From NCBI RefSeq assembly GCF_001620365.2, contig NZ_LQMT02000010.1:514555-578554 (forward strand): a stretch of 64,000 nt of DNA. The letters run 5' to 3'. Within the stretch, counting starts at the first letter, position 1, and each line of letters opens with the position of its first letter. This stretch comes from Amycolatopsis keratiniphila subsp. keratiniphila (GTDB lineage: Bacteria; Actinomycetota; Actinomycetes; Mycobacteriales; Pseudonocardiaceae). This document shows positions 46,252 through 59,135 of the stretch, piece by piece. The notes beneath the pieces are model-generated. The model made no database searches. It was not told where the DNA came from and saw only the letters and a list, made by a program, of their open reading frames with translations. A program made the position numbers and the translations under genes.

Positions 46252-47157
46252 TCAGTATTCGCCGTGGACCAGGTTCTTCGGCAGCTCCCCGCCCAGATAG
46301 TGGCTCAACTCCCGCACCACCACCGCGTAGGCGCGCTGCCGCCGCCCGCTCACCGCGCCCGCGACATGCGGTGTCAGCAGCAGTCCCGGCACGTCCCACA
46401 GCGGATGCCCCTCGGGCAGCGGCTCCGGATCGGTGACGTCGAGGGCGGCGCGCAGCCGTCCCGACGCGAGTTCCGCGACGAGCGCGCTGGTGTCCACGAC
46501 CGGACCCCGCGACACGTTGACGAGGATCGCGTCATCCGGCATCGCGGCCAGGAACTCCGCGTCGACCATGCCCCGCGTATGCGGCGTGAGCGGCACCATC
46601 AGGACGGTGATGTCGTGTTCGGGCAGCAGGCCGGGGAGTTCGTCGTTGCCGTGGACGCCCTCGCGGGCCGTCGCGCCCACCATCGTGCAGCGCACGTCGA
46701 ACGTCTCCAGCCGCCGTCGCAGATGCCTGCCGAGGTCGCCCGCGCCGATGATCAGGGCCCGCTTGCCCTGCAGGGTGTCCGTGGTCCGCCGTTCCCAGTG
46801 CTTCCGCCGGTGGCCGTCGGCGAAACCGTCGAGGTCCCGGTAGATCGTCAAGAGGACCGCGACGACCCACTCGGCCGAGCTTCCGCCGTGCGCGCCGCGG
46901 CAGGTCGAAAGCAGCACGCCGTCCGGCACCTTGCCCACCCACTCCTCGGCGCCCGCCGCCAGCAGCTGCACGAGTTTGACGTTCGGCAGTTCGCGCCAGA
47001 GTTCCTCGCTGGGCCCCTCACCGGTCACGAGGACCTCGGCCTCGGCGGCTTCCGCGGGCACCGGCTCCCCGCGGCGGTACACCACCGGACGCACGCCCTC
47101 GATCTCCGAAAGCGCGGCCACTCCCTCTTCGTCGGGCACGAGAACGGTCACAGTCAT
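46252..47157 (-). CDS. D-isomer 2-hydroxyacid dehydrogenase
   Basis: The 301-residue protein has the NAD-binding 'RALIIGAGDLGRHLRRRL', catalytic Arg in 'LVNVSRGPVVD', Glu in 'DVTDPEPLPEGHP' and His in 'LLTPHVAGAV'. It oxidises or reduces a 2-hydroxy acid with NAD(P)H; the substrate is not clear. ATG 47157 is preferred over upstream starts because the family begins directly with this strand (TVTVLVPDE). It is divergent from the lipoprotein gene at 47395. Confidence 0.9.
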   Translation of the reverse strand: MTVTVLVPDEEGVAALSEIEGVRPVVYRRGEPVPAEAAEAEVLVTGEGPSEELWRELPNVKLVQLLAAGAEEWVGKVPDGVLLSTCRGAHGGSSAEWVVAVLLTIYRDLDGFADGHRRKHWERRTTDTLQGKRALIIGAGDLGRHLRRRLETFDVRCTMVGATAREGVHGNDELPGLLPEHDITVLMVPLTPHTRGMVDAEFLAAMPDDAILVNVSRGPVVDTSALVAELASGRLRAALDVTDPEPLPEGHPLWDVPGLLLTPHVAGAVSGRRQRAYAVVVRELSHYLGGELPKNLVHGEY

Positions 47158-47394
47158 GATCGCCACGGTATCGAGCACCGCTGTGTGTCTGTCGGTGAAC
47201 CCGCGTCCGCGATCGACGTCGGCAGGGCGCCTGCTGCAGAAGTGAGTCACTGAGAGCGGACAGGGCGCCCTACCACCGCGATAGCGGGGCCTTCGGCCGT
47301 AGCGGGTTCACGCGTATGGTCACTTTCCGCGTACATCTCAGCTCCGCCATAGGCTCTTACCCGTGGCTCACGTACGCCCACCTAGGCTGGGCCC

Positions 47395-48618
47395 GTGCGT
47401 ACCCGGTACCGGCGGAAATGGACCGCGCCGCTGGCCATGCTGGCCTGCGGCGCGCTGATGCTCTCCGGTTGCGCCGAATTCGACAACACGGCCGCCGGGC
47501 AGAAGTTCACCCCGGTCAACCCGCCGTCCCCCGAGGTCCCGCCGCAGATCGGGCCGGGCGGTGAAGCGGGCGAAGCAGGCCCCGGCCGGGGAAACGGGCC
47601 GAACCAGGCGCCGACGCCGGTCCCGCCGCCGCAGGGCTGCAAGGACTTCGACAAGGCCGTCATCGCGACCTGTCTGGACACCGTCGCCGCCGTGGCCGCG
47701 ATCCCCGGTGACGGCAGCGCCCCCAGCGCGCTCGCCGGGGAACGCAAGAGCGGCCGGATCCTGCTCGCCGCCGCGGAGAAGGACCCGGCCGAGTGGGCGA
47801 CCGTTCCCGTGGACGGCTCCGGCGACGGCGGCCTCACGTCGCTCGCCCTCTCCCCCGGTTTCGCCGAAGACCAGCTCGTCTTCGCCTACATCACCACGCC
47901 GACCGACAACCGGGTCGTCCGCCTGGCGAAGGGCCAGGCGCCGAAACCGGTGCTGACCGGGATTCCCAAGGGGGCCACCGGCAACCGCGGCGCGATCGGC
48001 ACCGACGCCAAGGGCGCGCTCCTGGTCGCCACCGGCGACGCGGGCAACCCCGGGCTCGCGGCCGATCCGGCGTCGCTCGCCGGGAAGGTGCTGCGCATCG
48101 ACACCTCCGGCAAACCGGCGGCGGGCAATCCCACCGCCGGTTCGGCGGTCTTCTCGACCGGTGTGCACTCCCCCGGCGGGATCTGCCGCGACCAGGCCGG
48201 TTCCCGCGTGTGGCTCACCGACCGGCTGGCCGACAAGGACGTCCTGTACCGGCTTCGCGGCGGCCAGCCACTGACCACCCCGGCCTGGAGCTGGACCGAC
48301 AAACCCGGCGTGGCGGGCTGCGCCGATTTCGTCGGTACCACCGGATATCTCTCCATCACCACGTCCATCGCGGGCAACCTGCAGAACCTGCCGGTCACCC
48401 CGGACGGAGCGGTGACCGGCAAGCCCAACGTCGCCATGGACGGCAAGGTCGGCAAGCCGCCGAAGACCTTCGGCCGGATGTCCGCGATGAGCATGATCAA
48501 CCCGCAGATCGCGGTCGCCGGGACGATCAACAAGGACGGCGGCTCGCCGGTTTCGAGCGACGACCGCGTCGTCATCATCACGCCGTCGGCCAGCTCCGGC
48601 GGGGGCGGCAAGGACTGA
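47395..48618 (+). CDS. Lipoprotein with PQQ-dependent sugar dehydrogenase-like beta-propeller
   Basis: The 407-residue protein has a signal peptide ending in the lipobox LSGC (Cys26) and a Pro/Gly-rich linker to about residue 80. A six-bladed propeller region follows ('GGLTSLALSPGFAEDQLVFA', 'NRGAIGTDAKGALLVATGD', 'LAGKVLRIDTSG', 'STGVHSPGGICRD'). The catalytic His and PQQ residues of soluble glucose dehydrogenase cannot be confirmed by eye. It is anchored on the outer face of the cell membrane. The gene is alone on the plus strand. Confidence 0.85.
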   Translation: MRTRYRRKWTAPLAMLACGALMLSGCAEFDNTAAGQKFTPVNPPSPEVPPQIGPGGEAGEAGPGRGNGPNQAPTPVPPPQGCKDFDKAVIATCLDTVAAVAAIPGDGSAPSALAGERKSGRILLAAAEKDPAEWATVPVDGSGDGGLTSLALSPGFAEDQLVFAYITTPTDNRVVRLAKGQAPKPVLTGIPKGATGNRGAIGTDAKGALLVATGDAGNPGLAADPASLAGKVLRIDTSGKPAAGNPTAGSAVFSTGVHSPGGICRDQAGSRVWLTDRLADKDVLYRLRGGQPLTTPAWSWTDKPGVAGCADFVGTTGYLSITTSIAGNLQNLPVTPDGAVTGKPNVAMDGKVGKPPKTFGRMSAMSMINPQIAVAGTINKDGGSPVSSDDRVVIITPSASSGGGGKD

Positions 48619-48625
48619 GCTGTCC

Positions 48626-50023
48626 TCAGCGGGACGGCCGCGGGTGGGGCGCCGGTGCGAACCGCGTGAACGACGGCGGCATCGGCTTTTCCTTGCGGTC
48701 CGGGTCGAAAAGCTCCGGTACGAGGCGGTAGCCGTCGCCCAGCGCGTTCGCGGCGGCGGTGAGCCGGTGCGGTTCGGTGGACGGCCAGCGGCCGGTGTCC
48801 ACCCGGGACAGCAGGGTGCGCAGCAGGACGATCTCCTCGGCCGCGTTGAACGAGCAGTGACCGCCCCGGTTCACGTAGGTCTGCCGCAGCAGCGCGGGAT
48901 CGCCGTTGCGCCGGACCTGGTCGCCGTACCACCGGGCCTGTCCGGCGACGGCGCCGCCGTCACCTGTGGTGTGCGTGGTCAGCACGGGCGACGGCGTGGT
49001 GCCGCGCGCCACGGTGTAGTGCCGCATGTAGGCCTCGGCCTTCGGATCCGCCGAAATCCGCGGGGCCTCGGCGAGCCGGTCCAGGTCGGCTTCCAGATCC
49101 ACGCCGCCCGTCCGGTAGGCATGCCGGACCAGGTCGAGACCGGTGGACCGGGCGAGCTGACGCCGATAGTCGATCCCGGTGTTCGACGACGGGTTCCCGC
49201 CGGCCCGGCGCTCGATTTCGGGACGCGTACCCGGTCCGTAGCCGTACAGGTAAGCGCCGGCGACCCACATCGCCTGGTGGGCGAGACGGTCGGCGAGGGC
49301 CGTCGGCTCCGGTTCGTGCGCGAGCGCCCAGCCGGGGATGGTGCCCAGCGCGCCTGCCAGCGCGATCCGCGCCCGGCCCGCGTCGGTCTTCTGCGCTTCG
49401 GCGACGGCGGCTTCGAGTGCCGCCTTCGAGGCCGCCGGATCACGAGGCCGGACCAGGTCGATGTCCGCGTCCGGCGCCAGCAGCGTCTTGAGCGCGAAGA
49501 GCATGTCCAGCGCGCTGTTCCACGTGCCGTGCGCGTCGTACTCGCCGCACTGCGCCAGGACACCGTCGAACCGGCCCGGGTTGTCCTCGGCCAGCTTCAA
49601 GGAGATCACGGCGCCCATGGACATTCCGCTGGTGACGGTCCGCCGCGGTTCGCCCACGTTGGCCTCGAACCAGTCCAGCAGCGCGATCTGATCGGTCAAG
49701 GCTTCTTCGATCGCGTGCCCGAAGGTGCCCTTGTAGTTCGACGCGGCCAGCGCGTAACCCTGATCGAGCAGCCAAGCCTCGGTCTCGGGTCTGGTGGACA
49801 ACATGATCTGCTTCGGCGCCCATGGATCCACATAGAGCCCGTGGCTGTACAGCACCAGCGTGCCGTTCCAGCGTTTCGGCACTTTGACCAGGTAGTCGGC
49901 TCCGTCGATGGTGCCTTCGTAAATACGCGCGCGCCCTTCGGCGGCCGCCGGCGCGGCGGTGAACAGCGCACCGAAAAGAACCGCGACGAGCACGGTGACG
50001 AGTGTCCTGCGTGAAGTGGTCAT
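48626..50023 (-). CDS. Secreted alpha/beta hydrolase
   Basis: The 465-residue protein has a signal peptide ('RRTLVTVLVAVLFGALFTAA', then AAPAAA). Its alpha/beta hydrolase fold has 'WNGTLVLYSHGLY' (oxyanion region), nucleophile Ser in 'TSGMSMGAVISLKLA' and a possible catalytic His in 'YVNRGGHCSFNAAEE'. Asp is probably in 'THTTGDGGAVAG'. The substrate is unknown. ATG 50023 is chosen because the signal peptide begins there. A 16-bp palindrome lies 14 bp upstream. Confidence 0.88.
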   Translation of the reverse strand: MTTSRRTLVTVLVAVLFGALFTAAPAAAEGRARIYEGTIDGADYLVKVPKRWNGTLVLYSHGLYVDPWAPKQIMLSTRPETEAWLLDQGYALAASNYKGTFGHAIEEALTDQIALLDWFEANVGEPRRTVTSGMSMGAVISLKLAEDNPGRFDGVLAQCGEYDAHGTWNSALDMLFALKTLLAPDADIDLVRPRDPAASKAALEAAVAEAQKTDAGRARIALAGALGTIPGWALAHEPEPTALADRLAHQAMWVAGAYLYGYGPGTRPEIERRAGGNPSSNTGIDYRRQLARSTGLDLVRHAYRTGGVDLEADLDRLAEAPRISADPKAEAYMRHYTVARGTTPSPVLTTHTTGDGGAVAGQARWYGDQVRRNGDPALLRQTYVNRGGHCSFNAAEEIVLLRTLLSRVDTGRWPSTEPHRLTAAANALGDGYRLVPELFDPDRKEKPMPPSFTRFAPAPHPRPSR

Positions 50024-50037
50024 GCAGAACAAAATAG

Positions 50038-50053
50038 GTGACCAAATGGTCAC
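50038..50053. promoter_or_regulatory. 16-bp palindrome before the secreted hydrolase
   Basis: GTGACCA and TGGTCAC form a perfect 7-bp inverted repeat around two A. It ends 14 bp upstream of the hydrolase start and overlaps the stop codon of the upstream cupin gene (50050-50052). It may be an operator controlling the hydrolase. Confidence 0.45.
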
Positions 50054-50745
50054 ATGTCAATGCGGTACTCCGTCCGCCTCCCGCACATCCCGTAACCGCC
50101 CTCTTCGGACGGACCGGCGACCCGGACGCCGGAGTGCTGCAAGTGGCTCGCGTCGCCGTTCGCGAGCGCCCTCAAGTGCTCGCCGGTCAGCTCGGCGGCG
50201 GCCAGCGCACCGGCGCGCCAGCGTGGGAGCCATGCCTCGACCTTCGGCGCGACCAGCGCGGCGGCCGCGCGATGAAAGTCCCGCAGCGGACCGGGATCCC
50301 CCGCGACGAGCGCGTCGCGCATCGGCAGATAGCCCTCGATCGCGAGATCACGGCGACGGCGGGCCGCGTCGTCGTCCGCGGGCATCGCGGCGGCCTCCGC
50401 GTACGCGTCCGGGTCGGCGAGGACCGGCGATGGGAAGGTGAAGACCGCGTCGCCCGCTTCGGGCAGCCCGCTGTTCTGCATGAGCACGGTGATCCGCAGG
50501 TCGTCGCGTTGCACCATCCGGTGGACCGTGCCGGGCGCGAACCACGCGACGACACCGGCTTCGAGCTCGGTCTCCCGGTAGCCGCCGACGTCGAGTGTCT
50601 GCACCCCGCCGCGTCCGCCGGTGACGACGTAGGCCTCGGTACAGGCGAGATGCAGATGCGGGCTGCCGCCGCACACCCCGTCCGCGGCTTCCCATTCGTA
50701 GGCGCACAGATGGGAAAGCCCGATACCGCCAGGAAGCGGGAACAC
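50050..50745 (-). CDS. Cupin domain protein
   Basis: The 231-residue protein has a cupin with metal ligands in 'GSPHLHLACTEAYVVTGGRG' (His-x-His and Glu) and His in 'FAPGTVHRMVQ', followed by a helical domain of about 120 residues. It resembles cupin regulators or sugar-binding proteins, but the function is not clear. The GTG at 50745 has a strong GAGGAGAT upstream. The hydrolase gene follows by 26 bp. Confidence 0.85.
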   Translation of the reverse strand: MFPLPGGIGLSHLCAYEWEAADGVCGGSPHLHLACTEAYVVTGGRGGVQTLDVGGYRETELEAGVVAWFAPGTVHRMVQRDDLRITVLMQNSGLPEAGDAVFTFPSPVLADPDAYAEAAAMPADDDAARRRRDLAIEGYLPMRDALVAGDPGPLRDFHRAAAALVAPKVEAWLPRWRAGALAAAELTGEHLRALANGDASHLQHSGVRVAGPSEEGGYGMCGRRTEYRIDM

Positions 50746-50777
50746 GATGATCTCCTCGATGAAAGCGCTTTCTCAAC

Positions 50778-50801
50778 CCGCATTCAGAGGACTGAACGCG
50801 G
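50778..50801. repeat. 24-bp palindrome family, copy 2
   Basis: A 24-bp palindrome (11-bp arms including one flanking base, one mismatch) with the same GAGGACT core as copy 1. It lies 11 bp after the stop of the membrane protein at 50813 and 32 bp upstream of the cupin start. Confidence 0.7.
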
Positions 50802-50812
50802 GAGGAGGGCTA

Positions 50813-51322
50813 TCAGGGACGACGGGTGCGGGTCTCGGCACGCAGGCGCCGGACGTCGAAGAACGCCACGACGACGGAGACCGCGGCGGCCACCAGGCCG
50901 AGATAGCGGCCGAGGCCGGTCCCGATCTCGATACCGGCGGCGGAGAGGATCCCGCGCTGGTCGGCGTCGAACTGCCAGTCGAGGGTGGTCCAGCCCAGCA
51001 GCATCAACAGCAGCGCGCCGATGGCAGCCATCAGCCACAGATGCGGCAGGCCCGCCCGGCGGACGGCGTCGACACGGCCGAACAGCACGACCGCGAGGCC
51101 GGGAAGGAACAAGAGGAAGAGCGGCGCCCAGGCGAGGAAGCCCGAACGCCACGCGTCACGCGTGACGTCGGTGGCGGGCAACGTCTTCAGCACGTCTTCG
51201 ATCTCCGGGCGCGAGGCGGTCAGCGTCGTCCACGGAAGGAACAAGGCCACCAGCGCGAGCAGCCCGGCCGCGAGGCCGAGCCACTCACGCCAGGTGACCT
51301 TCTTCAAAGCGAGATCAGGCAC
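50813..51322 (-). CDS. Membrane protein downstream of gatB
   Basis: The 169-residue protein has four membrane helices ('[18 protein letters not shown]', '[17 protein letters not shown]', '[17 protein letters not shown]', '[16 protein letters not shown]'). The first loop carries 'LPWTT' with a following soluble loop. I do not recognise a characterised family. GTG 51322 overlaps the gatB stop by 8 bp, so it is translated with the gatCAB operon. Confidence 0.82.
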   Translation of the reverse strand: MPDLALKKVTWREWLGLAAGLLALVALFLPWTTLTASRPEIEDVLKTLPATDVTRDAWRSGFLAWAPLFLLFLPGLAVVLFGRVDAVRRAGLPHLWLMAAIGALLLMLLGWTTLDWQFDADQRGILSAAGIEIGTGLGRYLGLVAAAVSVVVAFFDVRRLRAETRTRRP

Positions 51323-52820
51323 CGACTCGCTCGACGATCAGTTCGCGCACGCGTTTGGCGTCGGCCTGGCCCTTGGTGGCCTTCATGACCGCGCCGACGA
51401 TCGCCCCGGCCGCGGCCACCTTGCCGCCGCGGATCTTCTCGGCGACGTCGGGCTGCGCGGCCAGCGCCTCGTCGACCGCCGCGATGAGCGCGGAGTCGTC
51501 GGAGACGACCTTCAGGCCGCGCTTCTCGACGACCTCGGACGGCGAACCCTCGCCGGCGAGAACGCCCTGCACGACCTCCTTGGCCAGCTTGTTGGTCAGC
51601 TCACCGGCGTTGACCAGCGCGATGACCTCGGCCAGCTGCGCCGGGGTGATCGCCAGCTCGGCCAACTCGATCTCGCGGGAGTTGGCCTCCTGCGCCAGCG
51701 TGTTGACCCACCAGCTGCGGGCCTCGTCCGGCGTCGCGCCCGCCTCGACGGTCGCGGCGACCAGATCGACCGCGCCGACGTTGAGCAGGTCCCGCAGCGC
51801 CTCGTCGGTCAGGTTCCACTCCTGCTGGATGCGCTTGCGGCGCTCCGACGGCATCTCCGGCAGCGTCTTGCGCAGCTCCTCGACCCATTCGCGCGACGGC
51901 GCGATCGGGACCAGGTCGGGCTCCGGGAAGTACCGGTAGTCCTCGGCGGTTTCCTTGGTGCGGCCCGACGACGTGGTGCCGTCGGCCTCCTGGAAGTGCC
52001 GCGTCTCCTGCTTGATGGAGCCGCCCTCGGCGAGGATCGCCGCCTGGCGGGTCATCTCGTAGCGCACGGCGCGCTCGACGCTGCGCAGCGAGTTGACGTT
52101 CTTGGTCTCGGTGCGCGTGCCGAATTCGGTCGCGTCCTTGGCCATCAGCGAAACGTTCGCGTCGCAGCGCAGTGAACCCTGGTCCATGCGGACGTCGGAA
52201 ACGTCCAGCGCGCGCAGCAGATCCCGCAGGGCGCTCACGTACGCGCGGGCGACCTCGGGGGCACGGCCGCCGGTGTGCTCGATCGGCTTGGTGACGATCT
52301 CGATCAGCGGAACGCCGGCGCGGTTGTAGTCGAGCAGCGAGTGCTCGGCGCCGTGGATGCGACCGGTGGCACCGCCGACGTGCAGCGACTTGCCGGTGTC
52401 CTCCTCCATGTGCGCGCGCTCGATCTCGACCCGCACGACCTCGCCGTCGTCCAGCGTCACGTCGAGGTAGCCGTTGAAGGCGATCGGCTCGTCGTACTGC
52501 GAGGTCTGGAAGTTCTTCGGCATGTCCGGGTAGAAGTAGTTCTTCCGGGCGAACCGGCACCACTGCGCGATCTCGCAGTTGAGCGCGAGGCCGATGCGGA
52601 TCGCGCCTTCGACCGCCTTGCCGTTCACGACCGGCAGCGAACCGGGCAGGCCGAGACAGGTCGGGCACACCTTGGTGTTGGGCTCGCCGCCGAACTCGTT
52701 GGCACAGCCGCAGAACATCTTGGTGTTCGTGTTCAGCTCGACGTGCACCTCGAGGCCCAGCACCGGGTCGAACCGCTCGATGACGTCGGCGTAGTCCATC
52801 AACTCAACCACGGCGGTCAC
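51315..52820 (-). CDS. gatB: Asp-tRNA(Asn)/Glu-tRNA(Gln) amidotransferase subunit B
   Basis: The 501-residue protein has the cradle domain with '[20 protein letters not shown]' and '[15 protein letters not shown]' (zinc-site Cys), '[20 protein letters not shown]', and the C-terminal YqeY-like tail ('[19 protein letters not shown]', '[16 protein letters not shown]'). It binds the misacylated tRNA and phosphorylates the acyl group. GTG 52820 overlaps the gatA stop (GTGA, 52817-52820). Confidence 0.97.
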   Translation of the reverse strand: MTAVVELMDYADVIERFDPVLGLEVHVELNTNTKMFCGCANEFGGEPNTKVCPTCLGLPGSLPVVNGKAVEGAIRIGLALNCEIAQWCRFARKNYFYPDMPKNFQTSQYDEPIAFNGYLDVTLDDGEVVRVEIERAHMEEDTGKSLHVGGATGRIHGAEHSLLDYNRAGVPLIEIVTKPIEHTGGRAPEVARAYVSALRDLLRALDVSDVRMDQGSLRCDANVSLMAKDATEFGTRTETKNVNSLRSVERAVRYEMTRQAAILAEGGSIKQETRHFQEADGTTSSGRTKETAEDYRYFPEPDLVPIAPSREWVEELRKTLPEMPSERRKRIQQEWNLTDEALRDLLNVGAVDLVAATVEAGATPDEARSWWVNTLAQEANSREIELAELAITPAQLAEVIALVNAGELTNKLAKEVVQGVLAGEGSPSEVVEKRGLKVVSDDSALIAAVDEALAAQPDVAEKIRGGKVAAAGAIVGAVMKATKGQADAKRVRELIVERVGA

Positions 52821-54334
52821 TTCTTTCCTCCCAGCTCCGGAACCTCGTGCACCAGCGAGCCGCCGTTGGCGGCGTCGCGCGCGACCTCGTAGGCGGCGCC
52901 GACGCGGTACAGCCGGTCGTCGGCCATCGCCGGGGCCATGATCTGCAGGCCGACCGGCAGCCCGTCCTCATGCGACAGTCCACTCGGGACACTCATCGCG
53001 GCGTTGCCTGCGAGGTTCGACGGGATGGTGCAGAGGTCCGCCAGGTACATCGCCATCGGGTCGTCGACGCGCTCGCCGATCTTGAACGCCGTGGTCGGCG
53101 TGGTCGGCGAGACCAGCACGTCCACCTTTTCGTAAGCGGCTTCGAAGTCGCGCGTGATGAGCGTGCGGACCTTCTGCGCCGAGCCGTAGTACGCGTCGTA
53201 GTAACCCGACGAAAGCGCGTACGTGCCGAGCATGATGCGGCGCTTGACCTCGGGGCCGAAGCCCTTCTCGCGGGTCAGCGACATGACCTCTTCGGCGCTG
53301 TGCGCGCCGTCGTCGGACACGCGCAGGCCATAGCGCATGGCGTCGAACCGGGCGAGGTTCGACGAGCACTCGCTCGGCGCGATCAGGTAGTACGCGGGCA
53401 GCGCGTAGGTGAAGTTCGGGCACGAGACCTCGACGACCTCGGCGCCGAGCGCGCGCAGCTGTTCGACGGCGGCCTCGAACGACCGCAGCACACCCGGCTG
53501 GTAGCCGTCGCCGGCGAATTCCTTCACCACGCCGACACGGACGCCCTTGAGGTCACCGGTGAGGCCCTGGCGGGCCGCGGCGACCACCGGCGGGACCGGC
53601 GCGTCGATCGAGGTCGAGTCCATCGGGTCGTACCCGGCGATGACCTCGTGCAGCAGGGCGGCGTCGAGCACCGTCCGCGCGCAGGGGCCGGCCTGGTCGA
53701 GCGAGGAGGAGAAGGCGACGAGACCGTAGCGGGAGACACCGCCGTACGTCGGCTTCACGCCGACGGTGCCGGTGACCGCGCCGGGCTGGCGGATCGAGCC
53801 GCCGGTGTCGGTGCCGATCGCGATCGCGGCCTCGAACGCCGCGATGGACGCCGAGGAGCCACCGCCGGAACCGCCCGGGATGCGGGCGTGGTCCCACGGG
53901 TTGTGCGTCGGGCCGAACGCGGAGTTCTCCGTGGAGGAGCCCATCGCGAACTCGTCCATGTTGGTCTTGCCGAGCACCACGACACCGGCCTCGCGCAGCT
54001 TGCGCGTCACGGTGGCGTCGTACGGCGGGAGCCAGTTCTCCAGGGTCTTCGAACCGACCGTGGTCGGGATGCCCTTGGTGGTCAGCACGTCCTTGAGCGC
54101 CAGCGGGACACCGGCGAGCGCCGACTTCGGCGCGTTGCCCTCGGCGACGTCGGCGTCCACCGCGCGGGCGGCTTCGAGCGCGCCCTCGGTGTCGACGTGC
54201 AGGAAAGCGTGGATGTGGTCGTCGACCTCGGCGATCCGGTCCAGGTGGGCCTGCGTGACCTCGACGGCCGAGACCTCACGGGCCTGGATCTTCTCCGCCA
54301 GCTCGGCGGCGGTGAGCTTGATGAGTTCGGTCAC
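52817..54334 (-). CDS. gatA: Asp-tRNA(Asn)/Glu-tRNA(Gln) amidotransferase subunit A
   Basis: The 505-residue amidase has the Lys81, Ser156 (cis) and Ser180 catalytic triad in 'GVPLALKD', '[12 protein letters not shown]' and '[12 protein letters not shown]'. It releases ammonia from glutamine for transamidation of the tRNA-bound acid. It is coupled to gatC (ATGA at 54331-54334) and gatB. A tRNA-Gln gene is in this window. Confidence 0.97.
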   Translation of the reverse strand: MTELIKLTAAELAEKIQAREVSAVEVTQAHLDRIAEVDDHIHAFLHVDTEGALEAARAVDADVAEGNAPKSALAGVPLALKDVLTTKGIPTTVGSKTLENWLPPYDATVTRKLREAGVVVLGKTNMDEFAMGSSTENSAFGPTHNPWDHARIPGGSGGGSSASIAAFEAAIAIGTDTGGSIRQPGAVTGTVGVKPTYGGVSRYGLVAFSSSLDQAGPCARTVLDAALLHEVIAGYDPMDSTSIDAPVPPVVAAARQGLTGDLKGVRVGVVKEFAGDGYQPGVLRSFEAAVEQLRALGAEVVEVSCPNFTYALPAYYLIAPSECSSNLARFDAMRYGLRVSDDGAHSAEEVMSLTREKGFGPEVKRRIMLGTYALSSGYYDAYYGSAQKVRTLITRDFEAAYEKVDVLVSPTTPTTAFKIGERVDDPMAMYLADLCTIPSNLAGNAAMSVPSGLSHEDGLPVGLQIMAPAMADDRLYRVGAAYEVARDAANGGSLVHEVPELGGKK

Positions 54335-54630
54335 TGTTCTTCTCCCAGAATCCGCGGCACCCGGAAACGACCCTCTTCGCTGGCCGGCGCACCGGCCAGC
54401 GCCTGCTGCTGGGTCAGCCCCGGTCGGACCGTGTCCTCACGGAACACGTTGGTCAGCGGCACGGCGTGCGACGTGGGCGGGACGTCCTCGCCTGCGACCT
54501 CGCTCACCTTGGCCACCGAGTCCAGGATCTGGTCGAGCTGGCCTGCGAAGACGTCCAGCTCCTCTTCGGTGACGGCAAGCCTGGCCAGCTTGGCGAGGTG
54601 TGCGACCTCGTCGCGGGAAATGTTGGGCAC
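54331..54630 (-). CDS. gatC: Asp-tRNA(Asn)/Glu-tRNA(Gln) amidotransferase subunit C
   Basis: The 99-residue protein matches the GatC length and motifs: '[20 protein letters not shown]', '[15 protein letters not shown]', '[14 protein letters not shown]'. It stabilises the GatA-GatB complex. GTG 54630 is chosen because it gives the normal start (PNISRDEV). It is the first gene of gatCAB, divergent from the ACT-domain gene; the 244-bp gap between them should hold both promoters. Confidence 0.95.
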   Translation of the reverse strand: MPNISRDEVAHLAKLARLAVTEEELDVFAGQLDQILDSVAKVSEVAGEDVPPTSHAVPLTNVFREDTVRPGLTQQQALAGAPASEEGRFRVPRILGEEQ

Positions 54631-54874
54631 GCGGGTGACTCCCGGGGTGTGCTGTGCGGGTTCTGTCGGAAGCTGCAAGTCTATGGTGGCGGCGTCGGCG
54701 GACTCGACTGGGTTATGCCGCGGCCTGCGCTCCCATGTCGGGTAAGGAGTGCCTGGTTCGTTATCCCGCGCCCCGGACGTCGGTCCCCATTACCTCGTCC
54801 GGTCTGTCACAATCGGCGCCCGGCGTAGCGCGTTCCACGGCGAGGCTGGGACGCCTGAGGCGAGAGGGGCGCGT

Positions 54875-55528
54875 GTGTCGTTCCTGATCCGGGTCCAATT
54901 ACCGGACACCCCGGGGACCCTCGGCGCGGTCGCCACCGCGCTCGGCACCGTCGGCGCCGACATCCTGAGCGTGGACGTCGTCGAACGGGGCGGCGGTGTC
55001 GCCATCGACGACCTCGTCGTCGAAATCCCCTCCGGCAGGCTGCCGGACGCGCTGATCACCGCCGCCGAAAGCGTCGACGGGGTCGAGGTCGACGCCGTCC
55101 GGCCGTATGCCGGGGTGCTGGACACCCATCGCGAGCTCGAACTGGTCGAGGAGATCGCCGCGAAGCCCGCTTCGGGGCTGGAGATCCTCGCCGAAGGTGT
55201 GCCGAGGATCATCCGGGCGGGCTGGGCCGTCGTCGTCGAACACGCCGAAGCGGGCGCGATCCGGCTGGCGTCGTCCAACGCCGCGCCCGAGACGCCGATC
55301 ACCGACCTGCCGTGGCTGCCGCTGGAACGCGCCACCATCCTCGACGCCGAGGAGGCCTGGGTGCCGGAAACGTGGAAGGAACTGGGGACCGAACTCGCGG
55401 CGACTCCGCTGGGGAAGCCCGGCAAGGCGCTGCTGGTCGCGCGGCCGGGCGGGCCGAACTTCCGGGCCGCCGAAGTGGCGCGGCTGGCGCACTTCGCGGG
55501 GATCGTCGCCGTCGTACTGGACAGCTGA
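54875..55528 (+). CDS. ACT domain protein
   Basis: The 217-residue protein starts with an ACT domain at residues 3-75 ('RVQLPDTPGTLGAVATALG', 'GADILSVDVVERGGG'), followed by about 140 residues with no clear domain and a C-terminal 'EVARLAHFAGIVAVVLDS'. ACT domains bind amino acids, so this may be a sensor or regulatory subunit. GTG 54875 follows GAGAGGGG. It is a single gene with palindrome h after it. Confidence 0.85.
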   Translation: MSFLIRVQLPDTPGTLGAVATALGTVGADILSVDVVERGGGVAIDDLVVEIPSGRLPDALITAAESVDGVEVDAVRPYAGVLDTHRELELVEEIAAKPASGLEILAEGVPRIIRAGWAVVVEHAEAGAIRLASSNAAPETPITDLPWLPLERATILDAEEAWVPETWKELGTELAATPLGKPGKALLVARPGGPNFRAAEVARLAHFAGIVAVVLDS

Positions 55529-55546
55529 CCTTCGGTTTCGCTCACT

Positions 55547-55607
55547 GGATGTCATGAAAGGGCCGTTCAGGACATTTTTCGTCCTGAACGGCCCTTTCAT
55601 GACATCC
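55547..55607. repeat. 42-nt-core palindrome, copy h
   Basis: Perfect 27-bp arms with a 7-nt loop, the longest in the window; core AAA 55557 to TTC 55598 is 42 nt. It lies 18 bp after the ACT gene stop, between convergent genes. Confidence 0.87.
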
Positions 55608-55677
55608 GAGAAGGGGTTCAGCTCACGAGTCGAAGATCGCCTCGGCCCAAGCGCGGGTCAGCTTCGCTCAGGCAGCG

Positions 55678-55802
55678 TTACTCACGAGGCTCGCGCCACT
55701 TGCGGTCCGGGGGATCATCGCGCATCTCGTCCAGGTCTGCTTCCCAGCCAGCCCCTTCCAGCGCGAGGATGTCGGCGGTGGTGATCGCCGTCGCCGACTT
55801 CA

Positions 55803-55803
<1 letters not shown>
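55678..55803 (-). CDS. Antitoxin-like small protein coupled to a GNAT gene
   Basis: The 41-residue frame 'SATAITTADILALEGAGWEA' then 'DLDEMRDD' resembles the C-terminal half of VapB-like antitoxins of actinobacteria, which end in a short acidic 'GWEGDLDEMR'-type tail. Its ATG overlaps the GNAT stop (ATGA), supporting translation by coupling. It lacks the N-terminal DNA-binding half. It may be a remnant or a minimal protein that binds the acetyltransferase. Confidence 0.55.
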
Positions 55804-59113
<3,310 letters not shown>

Positions 59114-59135
59114 GACGGGCACGCTACCGCGCCGC

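Noticed and set aside
44775-46399. Plus-strand frames opposite DoxX and DUF72
   Set aside because: They are Arg/Pro-rich shadows of clearly recognisable minus-strand genes.
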